NCBI RefSeq assembly: GCF_003255815.1
Contig: NC_037672.1
Span: forward strand, 105,547,726 to 105,611,725
DNA length: 64,000 bases
Source: Theropithecus gelada
Lineage: Eukaryota > Chordata > Mammalia > Primates > Cercopithecidae
Reading direction: 5' to 3'
Part shown: positions 23,443 to 34,234 of the stretch, one piece after another
How the letters are laid out: each line of letters opens with the position of its first letter
How positions within the stretch are numbered: position 1 is the first letter of the stretch
Position numbers and translations under genes: made by a program
The notes under the pieces: model-generated
The model's input: the letters and a program-made list of their open reading frames with translations, nothing else
Told to the model about the DNA's origin: nothing
Database searches by the model: none

Positions 23443-23955
23443 CAAGGACTCTCAGAGCAGTTCTGTGTTTCCTCCTTTTTTGGATGGAGCAAACAGAATG
23501 GTGTAATTGAAGGGATTGCCTGTAGGCAGAGAGGACTTTCCTGTTTTGAGCTTTATCTGGGTTCCACCGAAGTACTCTTGGGAGCGTTAAAGGAGCATTG
23601 ACTTCTTAGCTGCCTGGCTTCCTGGGTGGAATTCTTCCTGGCAGAATGTACCTCGGGATCCAGAGCCTTCGAGTGTGTGGCACTTGACCCACTGATCAGT
23701 GCTCTTCTAGTGATTTGCTTGACTATACTTCATGCTTCTTGGTTGGAATTGAATGGCAGAATAAGATTATATGACAAAAACAATTCTCAGGGCACTTCCA
23801 GTGGGCAGTGGCTAAAGAGAGACACTTGCCTACCGGCTCGCTAGATTGTCAACCTTCAGAGATGGGTGGCCTTGTGGCCAGAGAGGCCCTGCCCCTGACA
23901 AAGAGACTTGCCTTTCTGTCATCTGTACATCACTGCCAGTCAGTGTCCTTGTGCG

Positions 23956-23994
23956 TTTCACACTGGCATCTAGAGGCTGCAGAGACATCTGACA
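23956..23994 (+). repeat. 39-bp exact direct repeat, copy 2
   Basis: The second copy of the 23,323-23,361 sequence, 633 bp downstream, in unique-looking surroundings with no adjacent hairpin. Confidence 0.9.
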
Positions 23995-24980
23995 AAAACA
24001 GAAGAACTTGTGGGACCAGGGCTGGCTTCCAGGCCAACAGGGAGCCCTTTAGAATAATAAACACCCATCCCAAAGAAGGGAGTTTTGTCAAGCAGTTTGA
24101 TCTTTATTGAAAAGATTGGTCATTCTTGGTGACAGTGAAAGGCCTGACTGCCCTCCGTTGTCTGTGTCTGCTACAGAAGGATCATTGGGGAAAGTCATGG
24201 GCCTGGTGCCGATCCCCCACCACCTCCGACCTTGGAAAGGTCCTCAGTTTCATCATCTGTAATGTGAGTCGAAGGGTTTGGGGTAAATAATTTCCTAGAC
24301 CTTTCTGACTCTAACTCTCCAACACTAGCTTCCCTCATGGGTAAAATAGGAGCAGCAGCACTGGTACCTGTTGTATAGAGTTGTTTAGGAAATTCCTTTA
24401 ATTTAGCTCACATTTCCTGAGTGCCTGTGTGTATCAGGCACTACACTAGGCTCTTTCACCTGCAGTGATGCAAAACAGATATGACATGTGAAAGGAAGAC
24501 ATGACCCATAGTCACACCGAAGATGTGGCTTTGCTTCTGACCTTCTCCAGATTTCTTGGCACTGTTTGTTTTTGTTTTAGATCACCACCATTACTGAATG
24601 CTTGCTACGTTTTTTAAACAGCTGTATTGAGAGGTACTTTATTGGCAAGTTTTACAGTTCCATCCTATAATGGGAGAAGAAAATACAGTCAAGTGATACA
24701 TTTCCCGTTGGAAGCCCTGATGAAACAGTTGCATCCTGGAGAGGAACATGACTTCTCTAGCAGCAGCCTAAGACACACTAATGAAAAGTATGACCAGGCC
24801 CACAGGCAGCCTGAGCGAAGTCCTGACTTTACCGTTTAGACAAAGTACAGACTGTTGGATCGTTTGCCGTCCCCACCACCCCTCCTGTCTTCTTGATGCT
24901 AGGGTCTGAGGGCATTGCTAATCATCATTGTGCTTGTGTTGTCGATTTTCTTTTAGAACATTTAAGAGAAAAGTAGTTTT

Positions 24981-25413
24981 GGCCGGGCGCGGTGGCTCAA
25001 GCCTGTAATCCCAGCACTTTGGGAGGCCGAGACGGGCGGATCACGAGGTCAGGAGATCGAGACCATCCTGGCTAACACGGTGAAACCCCGTCTCTACTAA
25101 GAAATACAAAAAACTAGCCGGGCGAGGTGGCGGGCGCCTGTAGTCCCAGCTACTCGGGAGGCTGAGGCCGGAGAATGGCGTGAACCTGGGAGTCAGAGCT
25201 TGCAGTGAGCTGAGATCCGGCCACTGCACTCCAGCCTGGGCTACAGAGCAAGACTCTGTCTCAAAAAAAAAAAAAAAAAAAAAAAAANNNNNNNNNNNNN
25301 NNNNNNNNNNNNNNNNNNNNNNNNNNNNNNNNNNNNNNNNNNNNNNNNNNNNNNNNNNNNNNNNNNNNNNNNNNNNNNNNNNNNNNNAAAAAAAAAAAAA
25401 AAAAAAAAAAAAA
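24981..25413 (+). mobile_element. Young AluY (Old World monkey type) with gapped A-tail
   Basis: A near-consensus AluY beginning ggccgggcgcggtggctc, with 'gagatccggccactgcac' near its end. The target-site duplication gaaaagtagtttt occurs at 24,968-24,980 and 25,414-25,426. The A-tail is interrupted by 100 N. Low divergence suggests a recent insertion. Confidence 0.93.
25288..25387. other. Assembly gap (100 N)
   Basis: Exactly 100 N, flanked by A runs on both sides and then by the two target-site copies of one Alu. The missing bases are therefore probably only the poly(A) tail, and 100 is a placeholder length. Confidence 0.97.
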
Positions 25414-25520
25414 GAAAAGTAGTTTTTTTGGTACCTGAGTGTCAGAATGGGAAAAACAAAAGATGGTTCAAGACAGATGTGTCCAGGAAAATATAAGATA
25501 CTTTATTTTTTATTATTATT

Positions 25521-25809
25521 ATTTTTTTGAAACTGAATCTCGCTCTGTCACCCAGGCTGGAGTGGAGTGACGTGATCTCAGCTCACTGAAACCTCTGCCC
25601 CCGGGTTCAAGCGATTCTCCTGCCTCAGTCTCCCTAGTAGCTGGGATTACAGGCATGCACTACCATGCCCAGCTAATTTTTGTATTTTTAGTAGAGATGG
25701 GGTTTTGCCATGTTGGCCAGGCTCATCTTGAACTCCTGACTTAAAGTGATCCACTCGCCTCAGCCTCCCAAAGTGCTGGAATTACAAGTGTGAGCCACCG
25801 TGTCCAGCC
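25521..25809 (-). mobile_element. Alu SINE
   Basis: An older minus-strand Alu with a TTA-repeat tail, ending ...gccaccgtgtccagcc. Confidence 0.92.
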
Positions 25810-26727
25810 CAGAGTACACTTTTTTTGTAGACAAAAAGACAGTCCTGTGTTTAATATGTAAACACAATGTCTTGAGAGAAGACAGTGTGAGACCTTTAGG
25901 AACAGAGTCAGCCTGACCCTCTTGGGAGGGGCAGAAACAGAGGTCTGCTGATCATTTCCTCCTTCTGATAAAATGCGCCGGAGTGCCTTGGACTGGTGAG
26001 ACCTGGAACCGGGCTCTGATGTCACTTTGTTTTACCAAATGTGCCCGAGTTTCCCATTTTTGCAGGTGAATGGCCCTTCAAACGTTCTATGAAAAGGGGT
26101 ATTACGATTGTAATACTAATCTTTAAAATAACCCTTTCTTTTCTTAAGGGGAGTATGGAGCCACAGCTGGCTCAGCCTTGGGCCCAGGCTGTCTCTGCTC
26201 TGCTGTTGTGGTTCCAGGTGCTTGTGGTGCAGGTTGTGTGGTTGAAGAGTGCTTGTGTTGCCCACACACATTGTTATTGGAAGAAGATCTTTATTTCATT
26301 ACCTTCTGTAATGGGGAATACTTTTTATTTTTTTCCCCAATGACCAAAGCGAGAAACTTTGAAAACTGAAATATTAAGACCTTAAAAAATGTCATTTTTT
26401 TTTTAAAAAAAGGAAAGCCTGGCCTTTAAATGGCCTACTTTGGAAGCTGTTGGAGAAGGCAGATGTGCTCCTACCTGGAAAGAGAAGTCTCTCCACTGCC
26501 TACCCACACTGGCCTCACCTTTTACCTCTCTTCCCTCCTTTCCAAATAACTGGTTTCTTCCCCCTTCTCTTCCTCCTCTCCTCCCACCGGACTTAAGCAG
26601 ATTATAGTATTGCTTTTTAGGTAAGCAGGAACCCCCAAGTCTGGTCAGTAAGGGATCCTTGCCTTTCCTGCCGTGTCACAGGCCATCTTGGTTGGCATCA
26701 GCACCAGACCGGTTTGTATGTTTTTAT

Positions 26728-26746
26728 CCACAAGGTGGCGCTGCAG
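26728..26746 (+). promoter_or_regulatory. CTCF-like motif in HADH intron 3
   Basis: The sequence ccacaaggtggcgctgcag fits the core CTCF consensus (CCA..AG.GGGCGC) closely, with one base off in the G run. It lies in repeat-free DNA and contains one of the few CpGs in the area. Binding is inferred from the motif only. Confidence 0.4.
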
Positions 26747-27499
26747 GAAAGCCTGGAAGTTGGCCTTTTTAAAGCTTTTCCTCTCATGCCTTTGGCACCC
26801 CACTTTACTGTGACCTTAAAAAACTAAATTTGGTTTAAGTCAGTATGGATTTTTTTAAATTAATAAGTTAGTGTTTTATATATGCATATGCCTATATCCT
26901 CTTTTCCCCAGATCTACCTGTGTAACCTTAAAATTTTTTTGAACCATGTTGGTTTCCTTGTTTTAATTTTTATTTCCATCCAATGGAAAAATAAAGCTTT
27001 TCACTTGAGGGAAAGTATCTTAATTCATGTTTATTATCAGATGTTTCTGATTGAGGATTTATGTGTTCATTTAGACTTTTGTCTTTTAGGTCTCTTTCTT
27101 TCATTATTCTTTGATCACTGAGAGTTTCATTTGTGACTGGAATTGGTTAAATAGCTTGATTAATTAGCCGCCACCTGTTATCTCACATACCTTGGAAGTT
27201 AATACAAGTAGGTAGGGGAAATTTTGTTCCGGAAAATCAAGGAAGGATTGGTGAAAGTTAAATATCCCTTTGGAACAGGAAATTCCAATTTTATTTACCT
27301 TCAAATTTCAAAATGTAAAAACTGAAGCATCACTTGATTTCAGCCTCTTGTATGAAGATGTGTCTTTTCCCTGATTCCTCCAATGGGTCAGGACAACAGA
27401 TGGGGCAGTAACTAGTCACCTTGCGCGTTGCACCCAAGAGTCATGCTATTTCGAAAGATGAGATTCACTCTGATACGCCACCATATTTTCTCTTCACAG

Positions 27500-27626
27500 A
27501 CATACAATCTTTGCCAGCAACACTTCCTCCTTGCAGATTACAAGCATAGCCAATGCCACCACCAGACAAGACCGATTCGCTGGCCTCCATTTCTTCAACC
27601 CAGTGCCCCTGATGAAACTTGTGGAG
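27500..27626 (+). CDS. HADH: HADH exon 4 (residues 140-182, catalytic His/Glu)
   Basis: The exon is 127 nt, phase 2 in and phase 0 out, acceptor ...cttcacag, donor gtcagt. It starts HTIFASNTSSLQITSIANAT after the split Glu140 codon. It carries Ser149 (in the ASNTSS motif), the catalytic His170 in the family signature GLHFFNP, Asn173, and Glu182 as the last codon; His170 and Glu182 form the general-base pair (158 and 170 in mature numbering). The motif reads PVPLMKLVE here, against PVPVMKLVE recalled for human. Confidence 0.97.
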
Positions 27627-28148
27627 GTCAGTGGGTATCAGCTTGTGTGTGTCTGCCCGCTCTGCCAGCTCTCTCAGTCCTGCTTTTCTGTGTTACATCA
27701 GCCCTGCCACCAGTTACCTAGGATGGGTTTTAACCTGAGGGTAGAAGGTTGTCCCTGAGGCTCATATCTAGGAAGGCCCCTATGCTTTGTTTCTTCGCAG
27801 CCCTGTGTTTTGCTCAGTGATGTCCAGAAGGGCTGTTAACTTTGTGGAATGTCATTTACTTATTTGTGCCAGAGCTGATGGTCAGTGCTGAGAGGCATCA
27901 GAATGGGAAGGCAGCACTAGAAACCACAGGCTTGATGGGACCACGGAGAGGGCAGCTACACATGTTCATATTATCTCGTCGAGGTCAGCTTGCCCATGCT
28001 GTAAATGCAGTTCTCATTAGATCCGTTCTACTAGCTTGTCCACAGTTCCTGGGGTTAATTCTGACCCCGTGTAACGGTGCCTTAGCGTTGTCCCCAGATG
28101 AGGTACGTCTCCTGTGTGTTGTGATCAGAGCTATTAAAACCAGCTCCC

Positions 28149-28438
28149 ACTGGATGCGGTGGCTCATGCCTGTAATCCCAGAATTTTGGACGTGGAAGTA
28201 AGTGGATTGCTTGAGACCCAGGGATTCAAGAACAGCCTCGCAACATGGCAAGACCCCATCTCTACAAAAAATAAAAAATCAGCCAGGTGTTTTGGTACAC
28301 GCATGTGGTCTCAGGTACTTGGAAGGCTGAAGTGGGAGGATTGATTGAGCTGGGAGGTTGAGGCTGCAGTGAGCTGTGGTTGCACCACTGCACTCCAGCC
28401 TGGACGACATAGCAAGATCCTATATCAAATAAAAAAAA
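28149..28438 (+). mobile_element. Old Alu (J-type)
   Basis: A diverged + strand Alu with a small deletion after 'cccagaattttgga'; the A-tail is interrupted. Confidence 0.88.
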
Positions 28439-30041
28439 CCGTACAAGTAAAAATATAAAACCAGATTCTGATAGCCTTGAGCCTCCTGACCACAAACCTG
28501 GAAGGTGGAGGCAGGAGGCAGGGAGGGTTTCCCCAGCATCCTATTTGGAATGCTTGGAGACTCCAATATGTTGGAGTTGGAGTCACAGTAGGCAATTTGC
28601 ACCTGAAATGGGGCAACTTGCCTTTTACAGGGCCCTAATTACAGGGTCTGAGAAGCAGCCACTATTAAAGTATCATTTGTTCTGAGGTTGAGGAGTTATT
28701 GCCGTGCGAAGTGTGGGGGACGCTTATGCTGCCATGCGGGTGATGTAGGGCCAGGTAAACCTCCAGAGACTGACTGTGGCCTCTCTGGGATTGTGTATCA
28801 TCTGTTTTCTTCCTTATTGCCTTTTCCAACTCCTTTTCCTTCCTTTATCCTCCTCATTCCCCCGCCACTAAGCATAAGCATTTTTAATAAATCATAACAA
28901 TGGCCATTTTTTTAGTTTTCTCTCAAGTGACAACTTCGACTATCTTGCAGTAGGACTTTTCTGTCTTGCTAACATTGTTTCTCAGCTTCTTCCTATTTTC
29001 TCCTATCCCCCAAGTCTGATTTTTTGAGGAAGTTGAAGAATGAGGGGAGGGGTTTGGGGAACAGAAGAAATAGTGTTCATCCTCATGCAGATAAGAGCAC
29101 AGAAGTGGCATGCATTTCCAACATTTCAGTACTTAGGGACTAATTTCTTTAGTTATTATATTGTATATATAAGTGTTTTAGAGGTAGACACATTCTGTAG
29201 ATTTACTTTAATAATGTTTTCAACTGCATTTATCTGGTAATGTATGCTTTTGTCTTTGGAAGTGTAGTGTGCTGGCTGTTAATAGCTGATGTTTAGCAAA
29301 TGCTGCTATTTTCTAGAAAGTATTTTGTAAAAGTATTCTTCTCTATTCAGCTTTTATTGTTTAACTTTAACTCTTCCTTGTGTTGCTGGTGGTGTACACC
29401 AAAATGACTTGTATAATAAGCTGAGTGGCTCCTTTACTTAGGACTGGGCTCATTTAAATGTATATGTATGTATTTTTTTTTCAGACTCTGTTGTAACTAT
29501 GAGCAGTATATCTGTACAAATTACTGTTTGTTGAATGAATGAATGAGTGACTAAACATGCGTCTCTCCTGTTTAAAAAAAAAAACAACAAACCTTCACTA
29601 TTGTTAACTCCTTTAAACCAAAAACTTATTTTGAAAACTCCATAGTCAGCAACATTTGTCCCAGCTCAGTCTGTGGTTTTGATGCAGACTTTTTAGACCT
29701 CCTTTCAAACAGCTGTGGGATTCTGTTTGATTTGTGGTACCCACAGGGTAGCTTCTGGTCTTTCTCGTCCTCCTCATCTCCATCTTCACTGTGTCTTTTT
29801 CTGTTTCCATCCATTCACTTCTCTTGGTGTCACGACATGACACCATAGCCCAGGCTGTGATCACATGAAACAGGAGTGAGAACTCTTCTTCATTTATGTA
29901 GCACCTTTCATCCCTGCACAGACACTAGCTCATTAGTTCACCAAGTCAGACGGCCCTCTTGCACAGTGAAGACATGCCCCAAAGGGTCAAAGTAGACTCT
30001 TTGACTCTGATTGAAGTTCTTTACTGGCCTTTACGTTTTAC

Positions 30042-30068
<27 letters not shown>
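30042..30068. repeat. (TA)n microsatellite
   Basis: About 13 TA units in HADH intron 4. Confidence 0.95.
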
Positions 30069-30072
<4 letters not shown>

Positions 30073-30715
30073 TCATCTGGTTCTTTCCATTTACCAAAAT
30101 ATAATTCCCGACACATGAGTTCTGTAAATGCTTACTGAGGGCTGACTGTGTGAGGCATTGTGCTTGATGCTGTCTCCTACAGAAGCCAGTAGGACAGCCC
30201 TTGTGTCCTTGCCTGCACCTCACAGAGGTCAGGAGGGCTGCTGGAGCAGGTAGCAGGCCCCGCTTGCTGTAATAAAAGCCTTCCCCAGCAGGATGAATAT
30301 GTTCTAAAGCCAAGGGGCCGCTGGCCTCTAGAGCATCTGTGTGGCAGAGGGTGGAGTCATGGGAGGAATACTCAGGTAGGAATCCAGGAGACCTGTCACT
30401 TTGGCAAATTACTTCACTTTCCTGGGGCTCCTCATCATCTATAATAGAAGGTCAGGTCCCATGCAGAGGACTTTAAGGGCAACCATCATATACTTCCAGA
30501 CTTCAAATAATTAAATAACAGAAGTCAGCATTTATTGAGCATTTGTGCTTAGGCTTTGTGCTTTACTCCCAATCTAACTTCATTCTCCTTGAGGTGAACA
30601 GAGAGATTTCAGTGTCATTTCAGTTTCAAGAAACATACTCAGGAACACACAGCCAGTAAGTGGTGCAACTGAACCCAGGCTTGTCTCAACAACAAAGCCT
30701 GTAAAACTGTCCTGT

Positions 30716-30751
30716 GCACACACATACACACACACACGTACACACACACAC
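30716..30751. repeat. (AC)n microsatellite, interrupted
   Basis: Interrupted CA/TA repeat 'cacacacatacacacacacacg...' about 50 nt upstream of the Alu at 30,799. Confidence 0.93.
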
Positions 30752-30798
30752 TTGTATTTTAAGCCTTGATTTTGTACATTCTACAGTACTCTGTTGTC

Positions 30799-31095
30799 TT
30801 TTTTTTTTTTTTTTTGAGACAGTGTCTTGCTCTGTCACCCAGGCTGGAGTGCAGTGGCATGATCTCGGCTCACTGCAACCTCCATCTCCCAGGTTCAAGC
30901 TATTCTCCTGCCTCAGCCTCCCAAGTAGCTGGGACTACAGACGCCCGCCACCACGCCCTACTAATTTTTGTATTTTTAGTAGAGACGGTGTTTCATCATG
31001 TTGGCCAGGATGGTCTTGATCTCTTGACTTCGTGATCTGCCCGCTTCAGCCTCCCAAAGTGCTGGGATTATAGGCATAAGCCAACACACCCGGCC
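30799..31095 (-). mobile_element. Alu SINE
   Basis: A full-length minus-strand AluS/Y. 'tctgttgtctt' occurs on both sides as the target-site duplication. Confidence 0.93.
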
Positions 31096-31278
31096 TCTGT
31101 TGTCTTAAAATAGTCATTTTGGGAAATACATTGTTTCTGGCTTGAGATTCCTACTTCTATGCTGAAACTCAAACTATTTTTGTTGCCTATATGGAACCTT
31201 TTGATCAATCATTCCTTGAACCATTCTACTGAAGTTGCTTGCTGACTCTGGTCATAATTCTCTGCTTTGCATTTCCAG

Positions 31279-31368
31279 GTCATTAAAACACCAATGACCA
31301 GCCAGAAGACTTTTGAATCTTTGGTAGACTTTAGCAAAGCCCTGGGAAAGCATCCTGTTGCTTGCAAG
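31279..31368 (+). CDS. HADH: HADH exon 5 (residues 183-212)
   Basis: The exon is 90 nt, phase 0 at both ends, acceptor ...tttccag, donor gtaaga. It starts VIKTPMTSQKTFESLVDFSK and ends ALGKHPVACK. It encodes the end of the NAD-binding domain and the helix leading into the C-terminal dimerisation domain. Human is recalled as HPVSCK, so Ser to Ala is a probable lineage difference at a non-catalytic position. Confidence 0.97.
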
Positions 31369-32895
31369 GTAAGAGTATGGGTAGCTTGGGAAGGAGGTGG
31401 TTCTTTTCTTCTTGGACCCTGACTTATTCCTGGTAGAATTCTTCTCATAGAATTATGTGAGAGGGAGCATTGTATACTGCAAGCTTGTCCACGTGCTGTA
31501 ATGAGCAGTCTGCGCCTCCTGTTCTAGTTTGCAGACAGGGAAACTGGACTCCTAAGCCATGCCTAAGGCCATTAGGTGGATAGTCTGAGACCTGAATGGA
31601 GCTGAGGACTCCAGCTGAGTAGAAGACACAGTACTGCTCTCTAGGTCCTGGCTTTTGTCTCCTAATGAATGGCTGCATTTTCATAAATGGTTTTGGTTGC
31701 CCTATCAGCTTTAACTTCTACTGGGCCGCTGGGAGTCCGAACCCTGTGTGTCAGGTACAGCCTGGTAAATACATACATCCCTCACAGAAAATGAGGGCTT
31801 TACTTTTGCAAAAAATACTACAGATGGTGAAATAAGTGATAAGACAGTAAGTGACCAACCTGCCAAAGTAGCAGTAAGGAACCTGTTTCTCACCGGAAAG
31901 TTGCATTATGTTTTTGTTGTTTGTTGTTTTGTTTTTCAAGAAGCAGCATGGTTTAGTGAAAAGCCTGCTTGACTTCCGTCTTTTTTTCCCCTTTCTTAAG
32001 CTACCCAGTTATTGTATATAAAATAATCCCAGTTGCTGAAATGATAACCTACCTGAAGGTAATTATTTTGATTACCTTAAGTTTCTCGATTTGCTTTAGT
32101 TCTTCTTTAGTTCCCCCAAAACTCAGGGACTATACTTATGCATGACTTGGCAGTTTTTGTTAAGGGGTAGTTTTGTCACAAAATGCTACACCGTTACAAA
32201 GATTTACATATAAGTCATCTACTTTTTTTTTTAAAACCATAATCCTTTATATCATTATAGTTCTCATAGCAAACGTTTGCTTTCTAAAATATTCTCGAGT
32301 TTGAACTCACAGTACTGTACTAACTCATGAAAAATCATGTTGTTCATGAATCATCTGAAGAAGCCATCTGTTGAGGTGGACTCCAGCAGCCGAAGAAAGC
32401 AGGCTTGTGTGTTCTGCTCTTCCCTGTCCATAGGTAAAGTGTTGTTAGGGAGTCTCATGTTTTAATGCCCATTTTTTGTTTGTTTAGTTCCGTAGTCTTA
32501 AGTCATCTAGATTTCTAAAATCATGTTAATAATTGGATGTTATGATTGTACTTTCTTACCCAGTTATGCTTTGTTAGTGGAAGAAAGTAGTAATAGTATT
32601 GAAAAGAACATCTGTGCAAGACAAAAAGATACGGAAACAGAAGTATAGGGAAAAGCTAATGATTATCTTCAGCAGCATAATCATTAATTTACAAAGTAAT
32701 GATTCAGTCTTCCATCAGAGTGGCCACGGCAGCTGCAGAGATGGGAACTCTTTATTCTCATTAAGTTGTTCTCGTTAGGTCATTCCAGAACTCTTTCTGT
32801 GTGGTATTCTAAGGGCTTTCAGAGGGTCTTTCTGGGTCAGTTATTGAAGCTCTCGATGAGGCATCTGGACAGCATATGGCAACCACATAGGACAA

Positions 32896-33105
32896 GGGTC
32901 AGCAAACTTCTGTAAAGGACCAGATAGTGAATATTTTCAGCCATACAGTCTCTGTTGCAAGTACTTAGTTCTATTGTTGTAGCCTGAAAACAGCCATAGA
33001 CAGTATATGCAGTATGAGTATGGCTGTGCTCCAGTAAAACTTGACTTACAAAAACAGACTGTGGGTTGGATTTGGCCTACAGTATTGTACTTTACCAATA
33101 CCTGA
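32896..33105 (+). mobile_element. hAT-Charlie-type MER element
   Basis: 'gggtcagcaaacttctgtaa', 'ccagatagtgaatatttt' and 'acagccatagacagtatatg' match the very common non-autonomous hAT MER family whose copies begin 'cagggg-tcagcaaac'. It is diverged and inactive. Confidence 0.75.
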
Positions 33106-33159
33106 CATAGAAGAGGGACATTAATATGCCTGGAATGTGCCTCCCTAGTGAGATTTCAT

Positions 33160-33420
33160 GAGGGGAGTGTGGTATAAAGGTTAAGGGTATGAACTAGCCC
33201 GACTGGGTTCAAATCCTGGCACCGGCACTTATTAGCTGTGTAACCTTAGGCAAGCTACTTAACCTCGCTGTGCCTCAGTGTCCTTATGCCTCACATAGGG
33301 ATAATTATAGTACCTGTTTCACAGGGTTATTATGAGGAATGAATAAATTAATTTTTTAAAGTATTTAGAACAGTACCTGGCACACAGTAAGTATAGTAAA
33401 TAAAATGTGTTTAATAAATA
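33160..33420 (+). mobile_element. MIR SINE
   Basis: A well preserved MIR: 'ctgggttcaaatcctggc', then 'ttaggcaagctacttaacct', then the 'cctggcacacagtaagt' 3' end. Confidence 0.88.
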
Positions 33421-33483
33421 AGAATCTGAAAAATATGAATTTGATTACATAAAATAAAATTACTTTATTTAAAGACTATGTCT

Positions 33484-33769
33484 TCTGCCAGGGACGGTGC
33501 CTCACGCCTATAATCCCAGCACTTTGGCCAAGGCAGGTGGATCACTTGAGCCCAGGAGTTTGAGACCAGCCTGGGCAACATGGCAAAACCCCTCTCTACA
33601 AAAATATAGCTGGGCATGGTGGTATGCACCTGTGGTCCCAGCTACTTGGGAGACTGAGGTGGGAGGGTCGCTTGAGTCCAGGAGGTGGAGGCTGCGGTGA
33701 GCTGAGATCACGCCACTGCACTCTAGCCTGGGCAACAGAGCGAGACCCTCCCCCCCGCCAAAAAAAAAG
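33484..33769 (+). mobile_element. Alu SINE
   Basis: A + strand Alu, 5' end slightly diverged. The flanking sequence 'aaagactatgtct' and 'aaagactatatct' gives the target-site duplication. Confidence 0.9.
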
Positions 33770-33913
33770 ACTATATCTCTTCACATTGCACCAGTATACT
33801 GAGAGCATCTGTCTTTCTGCATTCTCAATAGCATCAAATGTTATTACCATGGGGGAAAAAACCTTTGATAATCTTATTGGCAGAAATGCATATTTTTTTT
33901 AATTACTGGTGAG

Positions 33914-34234
33914 TTTTTGTTTTGTTTTGTTTTTTGTTTTTTGTTTTTTGTTTTGAGATGGACTCTCGCACTGTCACCCAGGTTGGAGTTCAGTGGCACA
34001 ATCTCAGCTCACTACAACCTCCACCTCCTGGGTTCAAGCGATTCTGCTGCCTCAGCTTTCTGAGTATCTGGGACTACAGGTGCGCACCACCACACCCGGC
34101 TAATTTTTGTATTTTTAGTAGAGACGGGGTTTCACCATGTTGGCCAGGCTGGTCTTGAACTCCTGACTTCGTGATCCTCCCGCCTTGGCCTCCGAAAGTG
34201 CTAGGATTACAGGCGTGAGCCACTGCGTCTGGCC
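33914..34234 (-). mobile_element. Alu SINE
   Basis: A minus-strand Alu with a long TTTTG-type tail. It forms an inverted Alu pair with the one at 33,484, only about 145 nt apart. Confidence 0.92.

Larger units (their letters stand above)
22086..27499 (+). other. HADH: HADH intron 3
   Basis: The intron begins with an antisense L1 relic (about 22,120-22,930). Next come unique sequence containing the hairpin and direct repeat near 23,323-23,994, a MIR-like patch (about 24,230-24,400), a young Alu with the assembly gap (24,981-25,413), an older Alu (25,521-25,809), and about 1.7 kb of unique AT-rich DNA carrying a CTCF-like motif at 26,728. No exon is recognised. Small ORFs between 23,158 and 24,110 have no known product. 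Confidence 0.85.
27627..31278 (+). other. HADH: HADH intron 4
   Basis: It contains an old Alu (28,149-28,438), a TA repeat (30,042-30,068), MIR-like pieces at about 30,370-30,450 and 30,510-30,690, an AC repeat (30,716-30,751) and an Alu (30,799-31,095) some 180 nt before exon 5. Stretches 27,630-28,148 and 28,440-30,040 look unique. A 62-codon minus-strand ORF at 29,626-29,814 has an Asp/Glu/Lys-rich start and no recognised homologue. Confidence 0.85.

Noticed and set aside
30799..31095. Peptides containing phrases such as 'SCLSLPSSWDYR' at many sites
   Set aside because: These are translations of Alu elements, repeated at nearly every minus-strand Alu in the window.
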